A DNA stretch of 48,042 nucleotides from Saprospiraceae bacterium (GCA_021604865.1 BQJU01000053.1:1-48042), one strand, 5' to 3'; positions 1 to 8,798 are shown, counted from the first letter of the stretch. Numbers and translations: made by a program. The notes: generated from the letters alone by a model not told the origin.

Positions 1-45
1 AGGCAAAAAGTGTCAATTTTTTGGTGAAACGAGGCGCTTTTTGCG

Positions 46-150
46 GAGCATATCTGGAAGATACGGTCAAAAAAAGCAACAAAGTATCAGCAAAAAAGAG
101 GCGTTTTGGGCCCAAAGGGTGACCTCCAAACATGCACTAAACATGCTCTT
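46..150. repeat. Family-1 intergenic inverted repeat, copy a
   Basis: The right arm GACCTCCAAACATGCACT lies at 121-138. A diverged left arm starts GAGCATATCTGGAAG at 46. The copy ends at the stop codon of the minus-strand peptidase gene. The same arms recur at about thirteen sites in this window. The left arm is weak, so the left boundary is uncertain. Confidence 0.6.
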
Positions 151-151
151 A

Positions 152-1909
152 TCACTTCCCAACAGGCAATGCCTGATCTTTAAGCATTCTTCCTACCGGA
201 TAAAGTTGGTAGGTAGGTTCATAATAAGCAGAATGTTGATAAATAAAATCCAATTGTGCCCTGGCAGATTTTGCAAATTCGGGGTCTTTGGCCTTTCTGG
301 CTTCCAGGGCTTTTTTCAATTTGGGCTGTTCTTTTAGAATAGCTGAGGCCAGGTCTTCAAAAACATAAGCAGAGAAATACTCTTTTTGCATCAATATGCC
401 GTCGAAAAAATTCCAGGCAAAATAAGAATCGGCTGCTTGTGGCTCCAGAGTTTCTACTACATAGCGGTTGGCTGGCTGGTTGGCATATACCACATAATCT
501 CCTTTGTGATAATTCCAGGATAAGGTCTTTTTTTCTACCTCTACTTGTGAATGCAGGTAGTGTCCTTCGTAAGGTGTCTTGGAGGTTTCATAATTGCGGA
601 TATAATACATTTCCAGTTCCGGCGTAAAATCCTCCTGTAATTGTTGTAGGGCTACACCGTTCCAGCGCAGTCGTTCAATCACTTCCTGGTAGGCTTGGGG
701 AATGATGTAAGCAATGGGCTTTTCCACACTTTGTGTGACTTTGTAATAATTGTAATGGGGTATTTTTTTGGTAAAAGGTTTATTGCGATCATAATACAAA
801 CGATCCAACCCTGAAATCTCGCTTGGTTTGTAACCGGCTTCATAACCCTTAAATTGAATCGTATCAGATTTTGAGATATCCAGTTCCCAGTTGAGGTCAA
901 ACGTCTTTTGCTGCTGGCACTGTGCAATGGCTTTTTTCCGTAGGGATACCATACGGTCGCCTTCCTCATGGGCTATCTGAACCATGATATCCATAAAGGC
1001 ATATACACTCATCACCCGATCTCGAAAGGGTTTGAGCATGTGGGTTTCAGGAATAAATGAAATGGCGTGGTGCAGGGCTGCATAACCGGAAGAATACCGT
1101 GGCAAGTCCAAAAAACCAGCGATGCCTTCATCAGGAGTTTCCCGGGCATATACATATGGTGTCATTTCCCATTTTCTGGCTTTCATGTCCTGAAATAGCC
1201 TAGGCAATAAATGCTCCTGCATATATTTTGCCAAAACGGGGTGTAACTTATTATGCTGAGTGGGAATCAAGGTCATGGTATACTGATAATCAGCGCCATT
1301 AGAAGTATGGTTGTCAATAAAGATGTCGGGCAGCCAGCGATTGTAGATCTGGTTGAAGGTGCGTGCGTTCCGGCTGTCACACTTGATAAAGTCCCGGTTG
1401 AGATCCAGGTTTTTAGCATTGCCACGGAAGCCATATTGTTCCGGACCGAATTGATTGGCACGGCTATTTGCTCCGCGGTTCAATCCGCCACTAATATTAT
1501 AAAATGGAATAACCACGAGAACCAGGTGTTGTAGTTTGCCCTGTAATTCCGGCTTGCTGAGGTAATCCCTTAATAGCAACATACTGGCCTCTACACCGCA
1601 GGGTTCTCCAGGGTGAATGGCATTATTGACAAAAATAATGCAACGCCCCTTTTCCTTTAAAGAAACTGGGTCAAAGTCGCCATCGACCGACAAAACAGCC
1701 TCATGAATTGGAAAGCCACTATCTGTAGTACCGTAGGTGGTCAATTGTAATTGCCTGGGATATTGTGCCGCTAAAGCTTCATAAAAAGCGATGGTTTCAG
1801 CGTAGGTAGCAGAAGTATTATCATTTTGTTCAAAACCGGTTTTAGGTTGAGCCATGAGATTGCATTGAATTAGAAAAAATAAGAGGACTAAAAATCGGAA
1901 GGGCTTCAT
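152..1909 (-). CDS. Secreted M14-family zinc carboxypeptidase
   Basis: A 585-residue exported metallopeptidase expected to trim C-terminal residues from peptides outside the cytoplasm. Residues 1-20 form a Sec signal peptide (MKPFRFLVLLFFLIQC, then AQ). The M14 zinc ligands are visible as HPGE (His99, Glu102) and the IDNH segment (His201). Arg172 in LNRD is the usual substrate-binding arginine, and Glu288 in IPETHMLKPF fits the catalytic glutamate. The roughly 250 residues after the catalytic domain have no family I recognise. The gene is same-strand with the NfeD-like gene upstream but 203 bases away, so it probably has its own promoter. A family-1 repeat abuts its stop codon. The fold assignment is firm; substrate is unknown. 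Confidence 0.88.
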   Translation of the reverse strand: MKPFRFLVLLFFLIQCNLMAQPKTGFEQNDNTSATYAETIAFYEALAAQYPRQLQLTTYGTTDSGFPIHEAVLSVDGDFDPVSLKEKGRCIIFVNNAIHPGEPCGVEASMLLLRDYLSKPELQGKLQHLVLVVIPFYNISGGLNRGANSRANQFGPEQYGFRGNAKNLDLNRDFIKCDSRNARTFNQIYNRWLPDIFIDNHTSNGADYQYTMTLIPTQHNKLHPVLAKYMQEHLLPRLFQDMKARKWEMTPYVYARETPDEGIAGFLDLPRYSSGYAALHHAISFIPETHMLKPFRDRVMSVYAFMDIMVQIAHEEGDRMVSLRKKAIAQCQQQKTFDLNWELDISKSDTIQFKGYEAGYKPSEISGLDRLYYDRNKPFTKKIPHYNYYKVTQSVEKPIAYIIPQAYQEVIERLRWNGVALQQLQEDFTPELEMYYIRNYETSKTPYEGHYLHSQVEVEKKTLSWNYHKGDYVVYANQPANRYVVETLEPQAADSYFAWNFFDGILMQKEYFSAYVFEDLASAILKEQPKLKKALEARKAKDPEFAKSARAQLDFIYQHSAYYEPTYQLYPVGRMLKDQALPVGK

Positions 1910-2112
1910 GGTATGATTGTTTTATATTGTGATATTGTAAGGTGGTGATGAACGGTAGTGGGTGAGGACAAGCACTTAGTGGCGATATAGTAATGTTGTG
2001 ATATAGCGAAGGGGGGTGGATGAGGCTAACTATTCCGTCCATTTCTTCCAATCCTTCCATTTTGTCCATTTTTTTCATCCCGACCTTTTGCACTTAAAAC
2101 ATTGCCAATACC

Positions 2113-2742
2113 TCACTCAATATGTCCGGGAGGTGCTTGAGGCGATTGTTTTCGGGGAAGGGGTTCTTTGCGAATGGGTTCGACCAGGAGGACTCGCCCG
2201 TCAATGACATCAATAACCCTTATGGGAACACCGGAGGGTAACTCCTGGCCAGCGGTAATGGCTTCAATTTCATAAGGCGTTCCGCGTTTATCAAGATGTA
2301 CTTTTCCAAAGCCATTGCGGTGAGGAGGAATAGGTTGCAGCACCTCTCCAATGGTTTCCCGTAGGTCTGTAGCTTCAAATCCAGCATTAAAACGGGGATA
2401 ATAAATGAGAAAAGAGGCTACCCGACGGGATATCAGGGCCGCTATGACGCCTGCCAGCGTCGATAAAAACAAACACCATTGTATAGATAGTTGACCATAA
2501 GAGCATAAGAGGCCTGCCCATCCAAAAACGGCAAAAAAGGTAAGGGTCCATCGCGCATTGATCCAGACCACGTCTCTTTCCTTTTTCTGAGTTTCATTAT
2601 CGGCATCATAGAACCAGCCCAAAATACTGGTTGCAATCAATATCAGAAGTAGCAAACTTGCTACAATGGCCAAACTCCAGTAGGTCTGCCTCAAAGTGCC
2701 TAATTCGGTCCACCATTCCATATATAGCAATAAATGATTCAT
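2113..2742 (-). CDS. NfeD-like membrane protein (OB-fold C-terminal domain)
   Basis: A 209-residue protein with hydrophobic segments near residues 23-43 and 68-110, followed by a soluble domain at about 125-195. That domain (TIGEVLQPI, GFGKVHLDKRGTPYEIEA, IRVIDVIDGRVLLVEPI) has the pattern of the NfeD C-terminal OB fold: a G-x-V start, a central small domain and a final V-x-G-x-x-L-x-V-x-P strand. NfeD proteins usually pair with flotillin- or stomatin-like proteins in membrane microdomains. No such partner is next to it here, so that role is family knowledge only. A second start at residue 8 (MEWW) is possible. Confidence 0.72.
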   Translation of the reverse strand: MNHLLLYMEWWTELGTLRQTYWSLAIVASLLLLILIATSILGWFYDADNETQKKERDVVWINARWTLTFFAVFGWAGLLCSYGQLSIQWCLFLSTLAGVIAALISRRVASFLIYYPRFNAGFEATDLRETIGEVLQPIPPHRNGFGKVHLDKRGTPYEIEAITAGQELPSGVPIRVIDVIDGRVLLVEPIRKEPLPRKQSPQAPPGHIE

Positions 2743-2907
2743 AAAAGCTATACTTTACCGAAGTAAAAATAGCCAATCTGTTATTTGTAAAGGAAGACGT
2801 TCGACTAAAGGCAAGGTTTTATCGGCCAAAGGACGTCTCTCATCCCTCTGAAGAAAATAAGTGTTGAAATTGAGGGCATTTTAACAGGAGAGCTGTCTAA
2901 AACTTTT

Positions 2908-2915
2908 TACTTTTG
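2908..2915 (+). promoter_or_regulatory. Bacteroidota -7 box (TACTTTTG), candidate prs promoter
   Basis: TACTTTTG matches the TAnnTTTG -7 consensus exactly. No good -33 TTTG box was seen at the usual distance. If used, transcription would begin near 2922 and the prs leader would be about 275 nt and include the whole family-1 repeat. Confidence 0.45.
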
Positions 2916-2987
2916 CGGTCAAACAGATAGTATAAAACAACTCCTTGGTACCTGGCTAGTCAATAGCCAACCCATAAAGCGACAGTT

Positions 2988-3158
2988 AGAGCATGTTTTA
3001 AGGTCGGTCTTCGGGCTGCATAGGATCACTTTTTCGATGGTACTTAGTTACTTTTCTTGCCGTCTTGGCTGAGCCTGGATGCACTTCAAAAGAAACTTGT
3101 CTCATCAATCTCGGTCGAGCCGAGCCGTTTCCAAAGTCGACCTCCAAACATGAACTTA
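2988..3158. repeat. Family-1 intergenic inverted repeat, copy b
   Basis: The left arm AGAGCATGTTTTAAGGTCGG is at 2988-3007 and the right arm GACCTCCAAACATGAACTTA at 3139-3158. The interior does not share the CTTCGCGAAGC core of other copies. It ends 38 bases before the prs start codon, so it sits in the presumed prs leader. Confidence 0.75.
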
Positions 3159-3196
3159 GCCCTGATATTCCAATTATTTGGTGCAATTCAAAAACA

Positions 3197-4129
3197 ATGA
3201 TTGAAGTAAAACTTTTTTCAGGTACAAATTCTCAATATCTAGCCGAAAAAATCGCTGATTTTTATGGCCAACCCTTGGGTAATATCCAAGTTAACCGATT
3301 TAGTGATGGAGAAATGCAACCCGTCATCAATGAATCTGTCCGGGGAGCTTATGTGTTTTTTATCCAGTCCACTTTTGCCCCCGCAGAAAATTTGATGGAA
3401 TTGTTGTTGATGATCGATGCTGCCAAGCGAGCGTCGGCAGGTTATATCACGGCAGTAATTCCCTATTTTGGTTATGCACGGCAGGACCGGAAGGATAAAC
3501 CACGGGTTCCCATTTCTGCAAAAATGGTGGCCAATCTGATTGAGGCTGCCGGAGCAGACCGCATCATGACTATGGACCTGCATGCTGATCAGATTCAGGG
3601 CTTTTTTGATATTCCGGTGGATCACCTGAAGAGTGAGGCCATCTATATACCTTACCTCCAGGACCTGGATTTATCCAATGCCATTTTTGCTTCTCCGGAT
3701 GTGGGAGGGGTGAAGAGGGCCCGGATTTATGCCAAATACTTTGAAAAGAGTCTCGTTATTTGTGATAAATACCGCAAACGGGCCAATGAGGTTTCCAGCA
3801 TGACGGTTATTGGTGACGTTAAAGATGCCGATGTGATCCTGGTTGATGATTTGGTAGATACTGCCGGGACACTCTGCCGTGCTGCAGAGACTATCCTGGA
3901 GAAAGGCGCCAAAAGTGTGCGGGCGCTTTGTACCCATCCGGTTCTTTCTGGATCAGCCTATCAAAACCTAGAAAAGTCCAAACTGGAAGAGATCATCATT
4001 TGTGATACCATTCCATTAAAAAAGAAGTCTTCTAAAATAAAGATTCTATCAACCAGCAAGCTTTTTTCCCGGGCTATTCGCAATACACATGAGCATCGCT
4101 CTATTTCTGCCTTATTTGTGGAAGGCTAG
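3197..4129 (+). CDS. prs: Ribose-phosphate pyrophosphokinase
   Basis: This enzyme makes PRPP from ribose 5-phosphate and ATP, feeding purine, pyrimidine, NAD, histidine and tryptophan synthesis in the cytoplasm. The start at 3197 gives 310 residues, the family's normal length, beginning MIEVKLFSGTNSQYLAEKI. Family signatures are present: PYFGYARQDRK (ATP-binding region), DLHADQIQGFFDIPVDHL, and the PRPP loop VDDLVDTAGT. An in-frame upstream extension to 3065 is possible but is encoded by the repeat and matches no family sequence. The next gene downstream is rplY, 100 bases away and with its own promoter box. Confidence 0.97.
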   Translation: MIEVKLFSGTNSQYLAEKIADFYGQPLGNIQVNRFSDGEMQPVINESVRGAYVFFIQSTFAPAENLMELLLMIDAAKRASAGYITAVIPYFGYARQDRKDKPRVPISAKMVANLIEAAGADRIMTMDLHADQIQGFFDIPVDHLKSEAIYIPYLQDLDLSNAIFASPDVGGVKRARIYAKYFEKSLVICDKYRKRANEVSSMTVIGDVKDADVILVDDLVDTAGTLCRAAETILEKGAKSVRALCTHPVLSGSAYQNLEKSKLEEIIICDTIPLKKKSSKIKILSTSKLFSRAIRNTHEHRSISALFVEG

Positions 4130-4185
4130 GTTGCTTTTTTTAGTAAAAAATTTAAAACTATTTTCTTAATTCTCAGAAAGATAAC

Positions 4186-4193
4186 TATCTTTG
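4186..4193 (+). promoter_or_regulatory. Bacteroidota -7 box (TATCTTTG), rplY promoter
   Basis: TATCTTTG matches TAnnTTTG exactly and lies 36 bases before the rplY start codon, giving a short leader. No convincing -33 box was picked out in the A/T-rich sequence upstream. Confidence 0.6.
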
Positions 4194-4229
4194 CGTGCCT
4201 TTTTAGAAAAAGATAAAAGACTTAGTGTC

Positions 4230-4859
4230 ATGGAAAAAGTTGCAGTTAGCGGACAAATACGAACGGACTTAGGTAAAAAAGCTACCAAAGCCGTGAGAAA
4301 TAGCGGAAAAATCCCCTGTGTTTTATATGGAACGAGTGGTTTGGTCCACTTTTCTGTTACAGGTGGCTCGGTTAAGCATTTGGTCTACACTCCAGCGTTC
4401 AAACTAGCGGAGATTGACGTAGAAGGAAAGACTTATTCTGCTATCCTGAAGGATATTCAATTCCATCCAGTAACAGAAGAAATTCTGCACCTTGACTTTT
4501 TGCGTCTGGAAAAGGACCAAAGTGTTAAGGTAGAAGTTCCCGTGCAGTTTACAGGTAATTCTCCTGGCGTTAGATTGGGAGGTAAATTACAAAAAAACCT
4601 ACGTCGGGTAAAAATCAAGACCACACCAGAACATTTGGTGGATCACTTAACCGTTGATGTCTCTGACTTGGAATTGGGTCACTCAGTACGAGTACGCGAT
4701 ATCAATGTCATTGATGGTATTGAAGTGATGAGTTCTCCAGCTATTCCGGTAGCATCTGTGGAAATTCCACGTGCACTGCGTAGCGCATCATCGGCAGCCG
4801 AGAAAGAAGGCGAAGATGAAGCAGAAGGCGAAGCAGCAGAGGGAGAGGAAGCAAAATAA
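4230..4859 (+). CDS. rplY: 50S ribosomal protein bL25 (Ctc/TL5 long form)
   Basis: It binds 5S rRNA in the large ribosomal subunit. The 209 residues starting MEKVAVSGQIRTDLGKKATK fit the long Ctc form: an N-terminal 5S-binding domain (about 1-95, with RNSGKIPCVLYG) and a C-terminal TL5 domain (about 100-185). The last 25 residues are a Glu/Ala-rich acidic tail, a common but variable extension. The ATG at 4230 is preferred to an earlier in-frame start at 4191 because the latter overlaps the promoter box. The order prs then bL25 is common in bacteria, where pth often follows; pth is absent here. Confidence 0.95.
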   Translation: MEKVAVSGQIRTDLGKKATKAVRNSGKIPCVLYGTSGLVHFSVTGGSVKHLVYTPAFKLAEIDVEGKTYSAILKDIQFHPVTEEILHLDFLRLEKDQSVKVEVPVQFTGNSPGVRLGGKLQKNLRRVKIKTTPEHLVDHLTVDVSDLELGHSVRVRDINVIDGIEVMSSPAIPVASVEIPRALRSASSAAEKEGEDEAEGEAAEGEEAK

Positions 4860-4888
4860 GAACACAGACGAAATAAAAAATCAACAGA

Positions 4889-4921
4889 AGAGGTGTAGGG
4901 GTTCCTGCACCTCTTTCATCA
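4889..4921 (+). terminator. Hairpin terminator after rplY
   Basis: AGAGGTGTAGG (4889-4899) pairs with CCTGCACCTCT (4904-4914) across a GGTT loop, with one U-G wobble, followed by a short T-rich stretch. It lies between rplY and the amidase gene and could be a full or partial terminator. Confidence 0.6.
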
Positions 4922-4930
4922 TTTCTGGCT

Positions 4931-5707
4931 ATGCAGGATTTGAAAATCACGTTGGTACAATCCGAATTGGACTGGGAAGATAAAGCGGCCAACTTCAGGC
5001 GCTTTGATCAATGGCTGACTCCACTTAAGGGGCAATCAGACCTGGTCATTTTACCCGAAATGTTCACCACCGGTTTTAGTATGAATGCTGCCGCCCTGGC
5101 GGAACTACCCAATGGACCGACGATCTCCTGGATGGCCGAAAAAGCGCAACAAACCGGCGCGGTAATAACCGGCAGTTATATTGCCAAAGAAAAGGACCAC
5201 TACTACAACCGGCTGATCTGGATGCAGCCTGACGGTAAATTTGAATCCTACGACAAGCGGCATTTGTTTACCTTATCCGGAGAAGAGCAGCATTATCGGC
5301 CAGGCCAGCAACGACTAATCGTACAGTTAAAAGGCTGGAAAATATGCCCGCTAATCTGCTACGACCTGCGATTCCCTGTCTGGAGTCGTAATACTAACCA
5401 TTATGACCTATTGCTTTATGTTGCCAACTGGCCCGGTGTACGTAGACATGCTTGGAAGTCCCTGCTCACCGCCCGGGCTATCGAAAACCAAACCTATACC
5501 ATTGGACTCAATCGTGTAGGTCAGGATGCCAATGGACTTGAGTATGCTGGAGACTCTACTGTTATAAATTATGCCGGAGATGTACTGGTCCAACTTGCCG
5601 AACACGAAGGTGTTTATACTGCCCATCTATCTTATTCCAAACAACAGACTTTTCGGAAAAAGCTTGCATTCCTCGCGGATCAGGATAAATTTGATATTGC
5701 TCCTTAA
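4931..5707 (+). CDS. Nitrilase-superfamily carbon-nitrogen hydrolase (YafV/omega-amidase-like)
   Basis: A 258-residue cytoplasmic amidase. The catalytic Glu-Lys-Cys triad is visible as Glu43 in ILPEMFTTGF, Lys109 in YDKRHLF and Cys143 in LICYDLRFP. The YDLRFPVWSRN segment and overall length resemble the YafV / omega-amidase branch, which hydrolyses alpha-ketoglutaramate or alpha-ketosuccinamate in repair of transamination by-products. The specific substrate is inferred by resemblance only. It follows rplY by 71 bases, with a hairpin between, and a family-1 repeat begins right after its stop codon. Confidence 0.88.
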   Translation: MQDLKITLVQSELDWEDKAANFRRFDQWLTPLKGQSDLVILPEMFTTGFSMNAAALAELPNGPTISWMAEKAQQTGAVITGSYIAKEKDHYYNRLIWMQPDGKFESYDKRHLFTLSGEEQHYRPGQQRLIVQLKGWKICPLICYDLRFPVWSRNTNHYDLLLYVANWPGVRRHAWKSLLTARAIENQTYTIGLNRVGQDANGLEYAGDSTVINYAGDVLVQLAEHEGVYTAHLSYSKQQTFRKKLAFLADQDKFDIAP

Positions 5708-5786
5708 CGAGCGTGTTTAGAGATCGGTTTTATAGCAAAAAGTGATGCTTTGCAGCCAAATGGTTGGCCCCCAAACAAGCGCTGAG
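5708..5786. repeat. Family-1 intergenic inverted repeat, copy c (short)
   Basis: Left arm GAGCGTGTTTAGAGATCGG from 5709, right arm GGTTGGCCCCCAAACAAGCG to about 5781. The interior carries the family phrase AAAAAGTGATGCTTTGCAGCC, also seen near 21,900, 30,890 and 32,110, but lacks the CTTCGCGAAGC core. It starts right after the amidase stop codon. Confidence 0.72.
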
Positions 5787-5955
5787 ACCCGTCAACAAAA
5801 TTCTCTTTATAAAGCCGCTCAAATAATATTCTCAAGTTTAAGCACGTTTATAGGTTGCTTTGCAAGATTCTGCTGTCGCAGGGGAAACAAAATGAGAAAA
5901 CCAAAAACAATCAAGTTTAAACTCATTGCTAAACTCTGGGAAATCCAATAGTCAC

Positions 5956-6492
5956 ATGTCCAAATTTAAGATCCAATACCTTTTTCCTCTTCTTTTTTTA
6001 GGAGTGAGCTTTTCTCAATGTGCCCTTTTTAATGGTGAGTATGGAAAAAATACAAGCCGCTCTACTAGTAGCAGTAGCAGTAACCATTCCTCTAGCACCA
6101 AGGAGGACCGCATGCGAAAAGATATTGTTGCTTATGCAAAAAAGCACGTTGGAGCAAGGTATAAATATGCCGGCCGTGATCCACGGGGGTTTGATTGTTC
6201 CGGATTTACCTATTATGTATTGAAGGAATTTGGTGTCACTTTACCCACTAGTTCCAAAACCCAGGCAAACGTGGGAGAGAAAATTTCTGTTAAAGATGCC
6301 CAATCGGGCGACTTGATTTTTTTCAAACGTAGCCCGGCCAGTCGGGTATTTCATGTTTCGTTGATCGTCAGCAATGATAGGAATGGTATTCAGGTGATAC
6401 ACAGCACTTCAAGAGGGGTGGTGGTGGACAATATTACGGAATCAAAATATTGGAATCCCAAAATTTCTTCCGTTCGGAGAGTGTTGAATTAG
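5956..6492 (+). CDS. NlpC/P60-family cell-wall hydrolase lipoprotein
   Basis: A 178-residue peptidoglycan endopeptidase expected to cut stem peptides in the periplasm. A signal peptide ends in a lipobox-like SFSQC with Cys22 as the lipid attachment site. A serine-rich linker (about 34-48) leads to the NlpC/P60 domain (about 52-178). Catalytic residues are visible: Cys81 in RGFDCSGF, His133 in VFHVSLIV, and His149 in VIHSTSRG. The start at 5956 is chosen because it begins directly at the signal peptide; an earlier in-frame ATG at 5926 adds ten unlikely residues. Its end overlaps the converging pseudogene by four bases. Confidence 0.92.
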   Translation: MSKFKIQYLFPLLFLGVSFSQCALFNGEYGKNTSRSTSSSSSNHSSSTKEDRMRKDIVAYAKKHVGARYKYAGRDPRGFDCSGFTYYVLKEFGVTLPTSSKTQANVGEKISVKDAQSGDLIFFKRSPASRVFHVSLIVSNDRNGIQVIHSTSRGVVVDNITESKYWNPKISSVRRVLN

Positions 6493-7053
6493 AAATTATT
6501 GGTTTGCCGTTCCATTTCATCGATTAACAAATCGATCTTCCTGTAATCGATATTCATGGCTTTGGCCTTGTTGAACTGTTCTAGCGCCAGGGCGAAATCT
6601 CCTGACTTTTGGTGATAAAGGCCGAGGTGCAGGTAATTATATGGGAGCGTTTCATTGAGGGACATAGCAGTTTGTAGGTCCTCTTTAGCACCCTCCAGGT
6701 CATTGGTTTGCAGATTCAATAAAGCCCTGTTGCAATAAGCTTCCGCAAATTGTGGATCGAGATAAATCGCTTTGTTGAGGTCAAAGGCAGCTTCTTTATA
6801 TTCTTTGATCTGGATAAAAACATACCCCCGATAGTTAAGGGCCCACATAAACAGTTACCTTTTCTTCCGTAAATAACAAAGCTGGAATGGCGTGGCCTAA
6901 TTCGTGAAAAAAGGTTGTGATGGATCGTGCAAAGAGCGCAGCGGGAATAATAAATAAACCGGTGGTTATACCTGTGATCATTAACTCAATTAACTTATAA
7001 ATTTTCAATTTCATCCAATCTGGTAGTGCCTTTTCCCAAGATTGGCCCCCCAC
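6489..7053 (-). pseudogene. Broken M50-like peptidase / TPR gene (internal deletion)
   Basis: Two pieces in different frames remain. The upstream piece (7053-6835, 72 residues) has a hydrophobic N-terminus and the zinc motif HELGH in FFHELGHAIPALLFTEEKV, then stops just after TVYVGP. The downstream piece (6848-6489, 119 residues) is three to four TPR repeats (ALNYRGYVFIQIKEYKEA, AEAYCNRALLNLQ, YNYLHLGLYHQKSGDF). From memory, intact Bacteroidota homologues join the same metalloprotease-like start and TPR end through a few hundred middle residues that are missing here. A deletion with frame change at about 6835-6848 explains the arrangement. The TPR piece could still be translated from its own ATG. 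Confidence 0.7.
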
Positions 7054-7130
7054 TAATACTTTGAACTATACGGGAATTTGTTTAAATTGAAAAATTGAAA
7101 TCACCGATTGTTCACCAAAAATCTAAAGCT

Positions 7131-7427
7131 ATGTTGAATCTAGCCATTCCCATTCCCAATATCCCCGGCCCACAAGATATCGAAATAGAAATGTCCATGA
7201 ACGGAACCCGTAAAAAGGTCCACTATCGGGTGGAAGTCTTTCAGTGGGAAGATTGCAAGGTCGTAACAGACAATCGGGTGGATTGTATCCGCGATTTGGT
7301 TCAGGAATACAATGAAGAATGGATGATTTACCATATCGGCATGCCTACCGATAATTATGTGCCGCTGACTTTTATCAAAAAGGATGATTGGGCTGCACAG
7401 CATGAATGGCTGTGGAAGAGCGCGTAG
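7131..7427 (+). CDS. Small protein of unknown function
   Basis: A 98-residue soluble protein with no signal peptide or membrane segment, rich in acidic and aromatic residues (EVFQWEDCKVV, EYNEEWMIYHIG, DWAAQHEWLWKSA). I do not recognise its family. The ATG at 7131 is preferred over an in-frame TTG at 7095. It stands alone between the divergent pseudogene and a strong terminator that it shares with the converging DUF2911 gene. Confidence 0.62.
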   Translation: MLNLAIPIPNIPGPQDIEIEMSMNGTRKKVHYRVEVFQWEDCKVVTDNRVDCIRDLVQEYNEEWMIYHIGMPTDNYVPLTFIKKDDWAAQHEWLWKSA

Positions 7428-7449
7428 TTACCAAGTCAAAAGAAAATGA

Positions 7450-7488
7450 ATCAGCCCGAATTTTGATTTTATCAAAATTTAGGCTGAT
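7450..7488. terminator. Bidirectional terminator between converging genes
   Basis: ATCAGCC-cg-AATTTTGA (7450-7466) pairs with TCAAAATT-ta-GGCTGAT-type sequence to 7488 around a short T-rich loop. A/T-rich sequence flanks both sides, as expected for a terminator serving both converging genes. Confidence 0.8.
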
Positions 7489-7505
7489 CATAATTAAAAA
7501 ACGCA

Positions 7506-8615
7506 CTAATTCTTGTCCTCCTGTTTTACGCCCAATTTTTCCAAATTGGCCAGGGAGTTTTGTTTAACGTTATCTACCGGATTAAGGGATAGGGCCTTTT
7601 TAAAACTTTTGATCGCTTTCTTATTGTCACCTGCCGCCATGTATCCTTCACCCAGGCTGTCATAACAATTGGCATCCTCTGGATTGCGCTCCGCATTTAA
7701 CTCAAAATACGCTACCGCTTTTTGTGGCAAGCCAATTTGTATCATCTGATAACCCAGGTTGTTGAGTTGGTTGATATCCGACTTTTGCGCTACTATATCA
7801 GAGGTTTTTATAGATTCCTCTTGTTTACCTGTTTGGTATAATAACTGGGCCTTAGTGGACAAATTTTGAACATTTTCATCGATACCAATCGACATATTGA
7901 CCCATTTTAGGGCTTCTTCATGGTTGTAATTATTCTGAGCACAATAGGCTGCTGCGTTATTGGTGGCCTGCCAGCTTTCTGCTCCTCCATGAGCCAGCTG
8001 CTTACGCAAATTGGCCAGTACAGTGGTCTTCAAATCGATTTCGATTTTAATAGGAATGCGTTTCTTTTCCCAGCTTAGTGCCAAAACGCCATAGTCGGAA
8101 CCCAGTTCTACAAAATCATAGGTGAGGCTATTCGTAAACGCTGCATCTTGCATTTCAGTTTCTACTCTAAGTGCATCTTCTGCAGGATTGTACCCAAAAC
8201 TACCCCAATCGTCGGTTTTTTTGGAAAAAATGACGGTAGTCTTTCCCGCTTCGCTTAAGGCCATGTGCAAGCCGTATTTTCCTGCTTTAAGACTTTTACC
8301 TTGTACCTTTACATCATCAGAAAAGGAAATTAAGGTATTCTCATTTGCGCCTGCACGCCAGGGAATTTCTCCATTTCTGGTTTTCATAAAACCATACCAT
8401 GCCGGCCCGCCCCATATTTTATCGGTCCGATCCTTTCCATCTCTTTTTACTTGCGGACGAGAGTAATTGACCACAATATTTGTCAATCCAATCGTTTGTT
8501 TTAATTCAGCAGGAGGGCTGACTCTGGGGGTCTGCAATCCCTGGCCATTTATTTGTAGCGAGGCCAGTAGCAGACACGCAAGCATAAAATAAAGTCGAGT
8601 GATTCCTTTCATCAT
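7506..8615 (-). CDS. DUF2911 domain protein with TPR repeats, exported
   Basis: A 369-residue protein with a signal peptide (about 1-25, ending QINGQ). Residues 30-195 match DUF2911 (VSPPAELKQTIGLTNIVVNYSRP; KIWGGPAWYGF; IPWRAGANENTLISFSDDVKVQGKSLKAGKYGL), a family common in Bacteroidota with no settled function. Residues 205-360 contain TPR repeats, the clearest being DANCYDSLGEGYMAAGDNKKA. It is a stand-alone gene; the 183 bases between it and the lytTR gene hold no clear consensus promoter. Family call is firm, role unknown. Confidence 0.88.
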   Translation of the reverse strand: MMKGITRLYFMLACLLLASLQINGQGLQTPRVSPPAELKQTIGLTNIVVNYSRPQVKRDGKDRTDKIWGGPAWYGFMKTRNGEIPWRAGANENTLISFSDDVKVQGKSLKAGKYGLHMALSEAGKTTVIFSKKTDDWGSFGYNPAEDALRVETEMQDAAFTNSLTYDFVELGSDYGVLALSWEKKRIPIKIEIDLKTTVLANLRKQLAHGGAESWQATNNAAAYCAQNNYNHEEALKWVNMSIGIDENVQNLSTKAQLLYQTGKQEESIKTSDIVAQKSDINQLNNLGYQMIQIGLPQKAVAYFELNAERNPEDANCYDSLGEGYMAAGDNKKAIKSFKKALSLNPVDNVKQNSLANLEKLGVKQEDKN

Positions 8616-8798
8616 AATTTATTTTGGTGATAGCGTGATAGCGCTGTTTCGCAGAGGGCATGACACCGTTAAAACGGATCTTTTTGATCGCCCTTGCGCA
8701 ACAACTCTTGTGATTTCTCGCTCTAAATTATTACGATAATCACTCCTCAACAAAAGATTTGTGATAAACAGAAAAATTTGGGACGACTGAGCGCAACG

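Larger units (their letters stand above)
2743..3196. other. 454-base intergenic leader of prs
   Basis: This gap separates the divergent NfeD-like gene from prs. It holds a perfect TAnnTTTG box at 2908-2915 and a family-1 inverted repeat at 2988-3158. An open frame runs into prs from 3065, but its N-terminal codons are repeat sequence, so I treat them as untranslated. Nothing else was recognised. Confidence 0.6.

Noticed and set aside
3065-3196. N-terminal extension of prs from 3065
   Set aside because: The 44 extra codons are repeat sequence and do not fit the family; the start at 3197 gives the standard length.
5742-5951. 69-codon frame between amidase and NlpC/P60 genes
   Set aside because: It begins inside a family-1 repeat and has no protein-like features.
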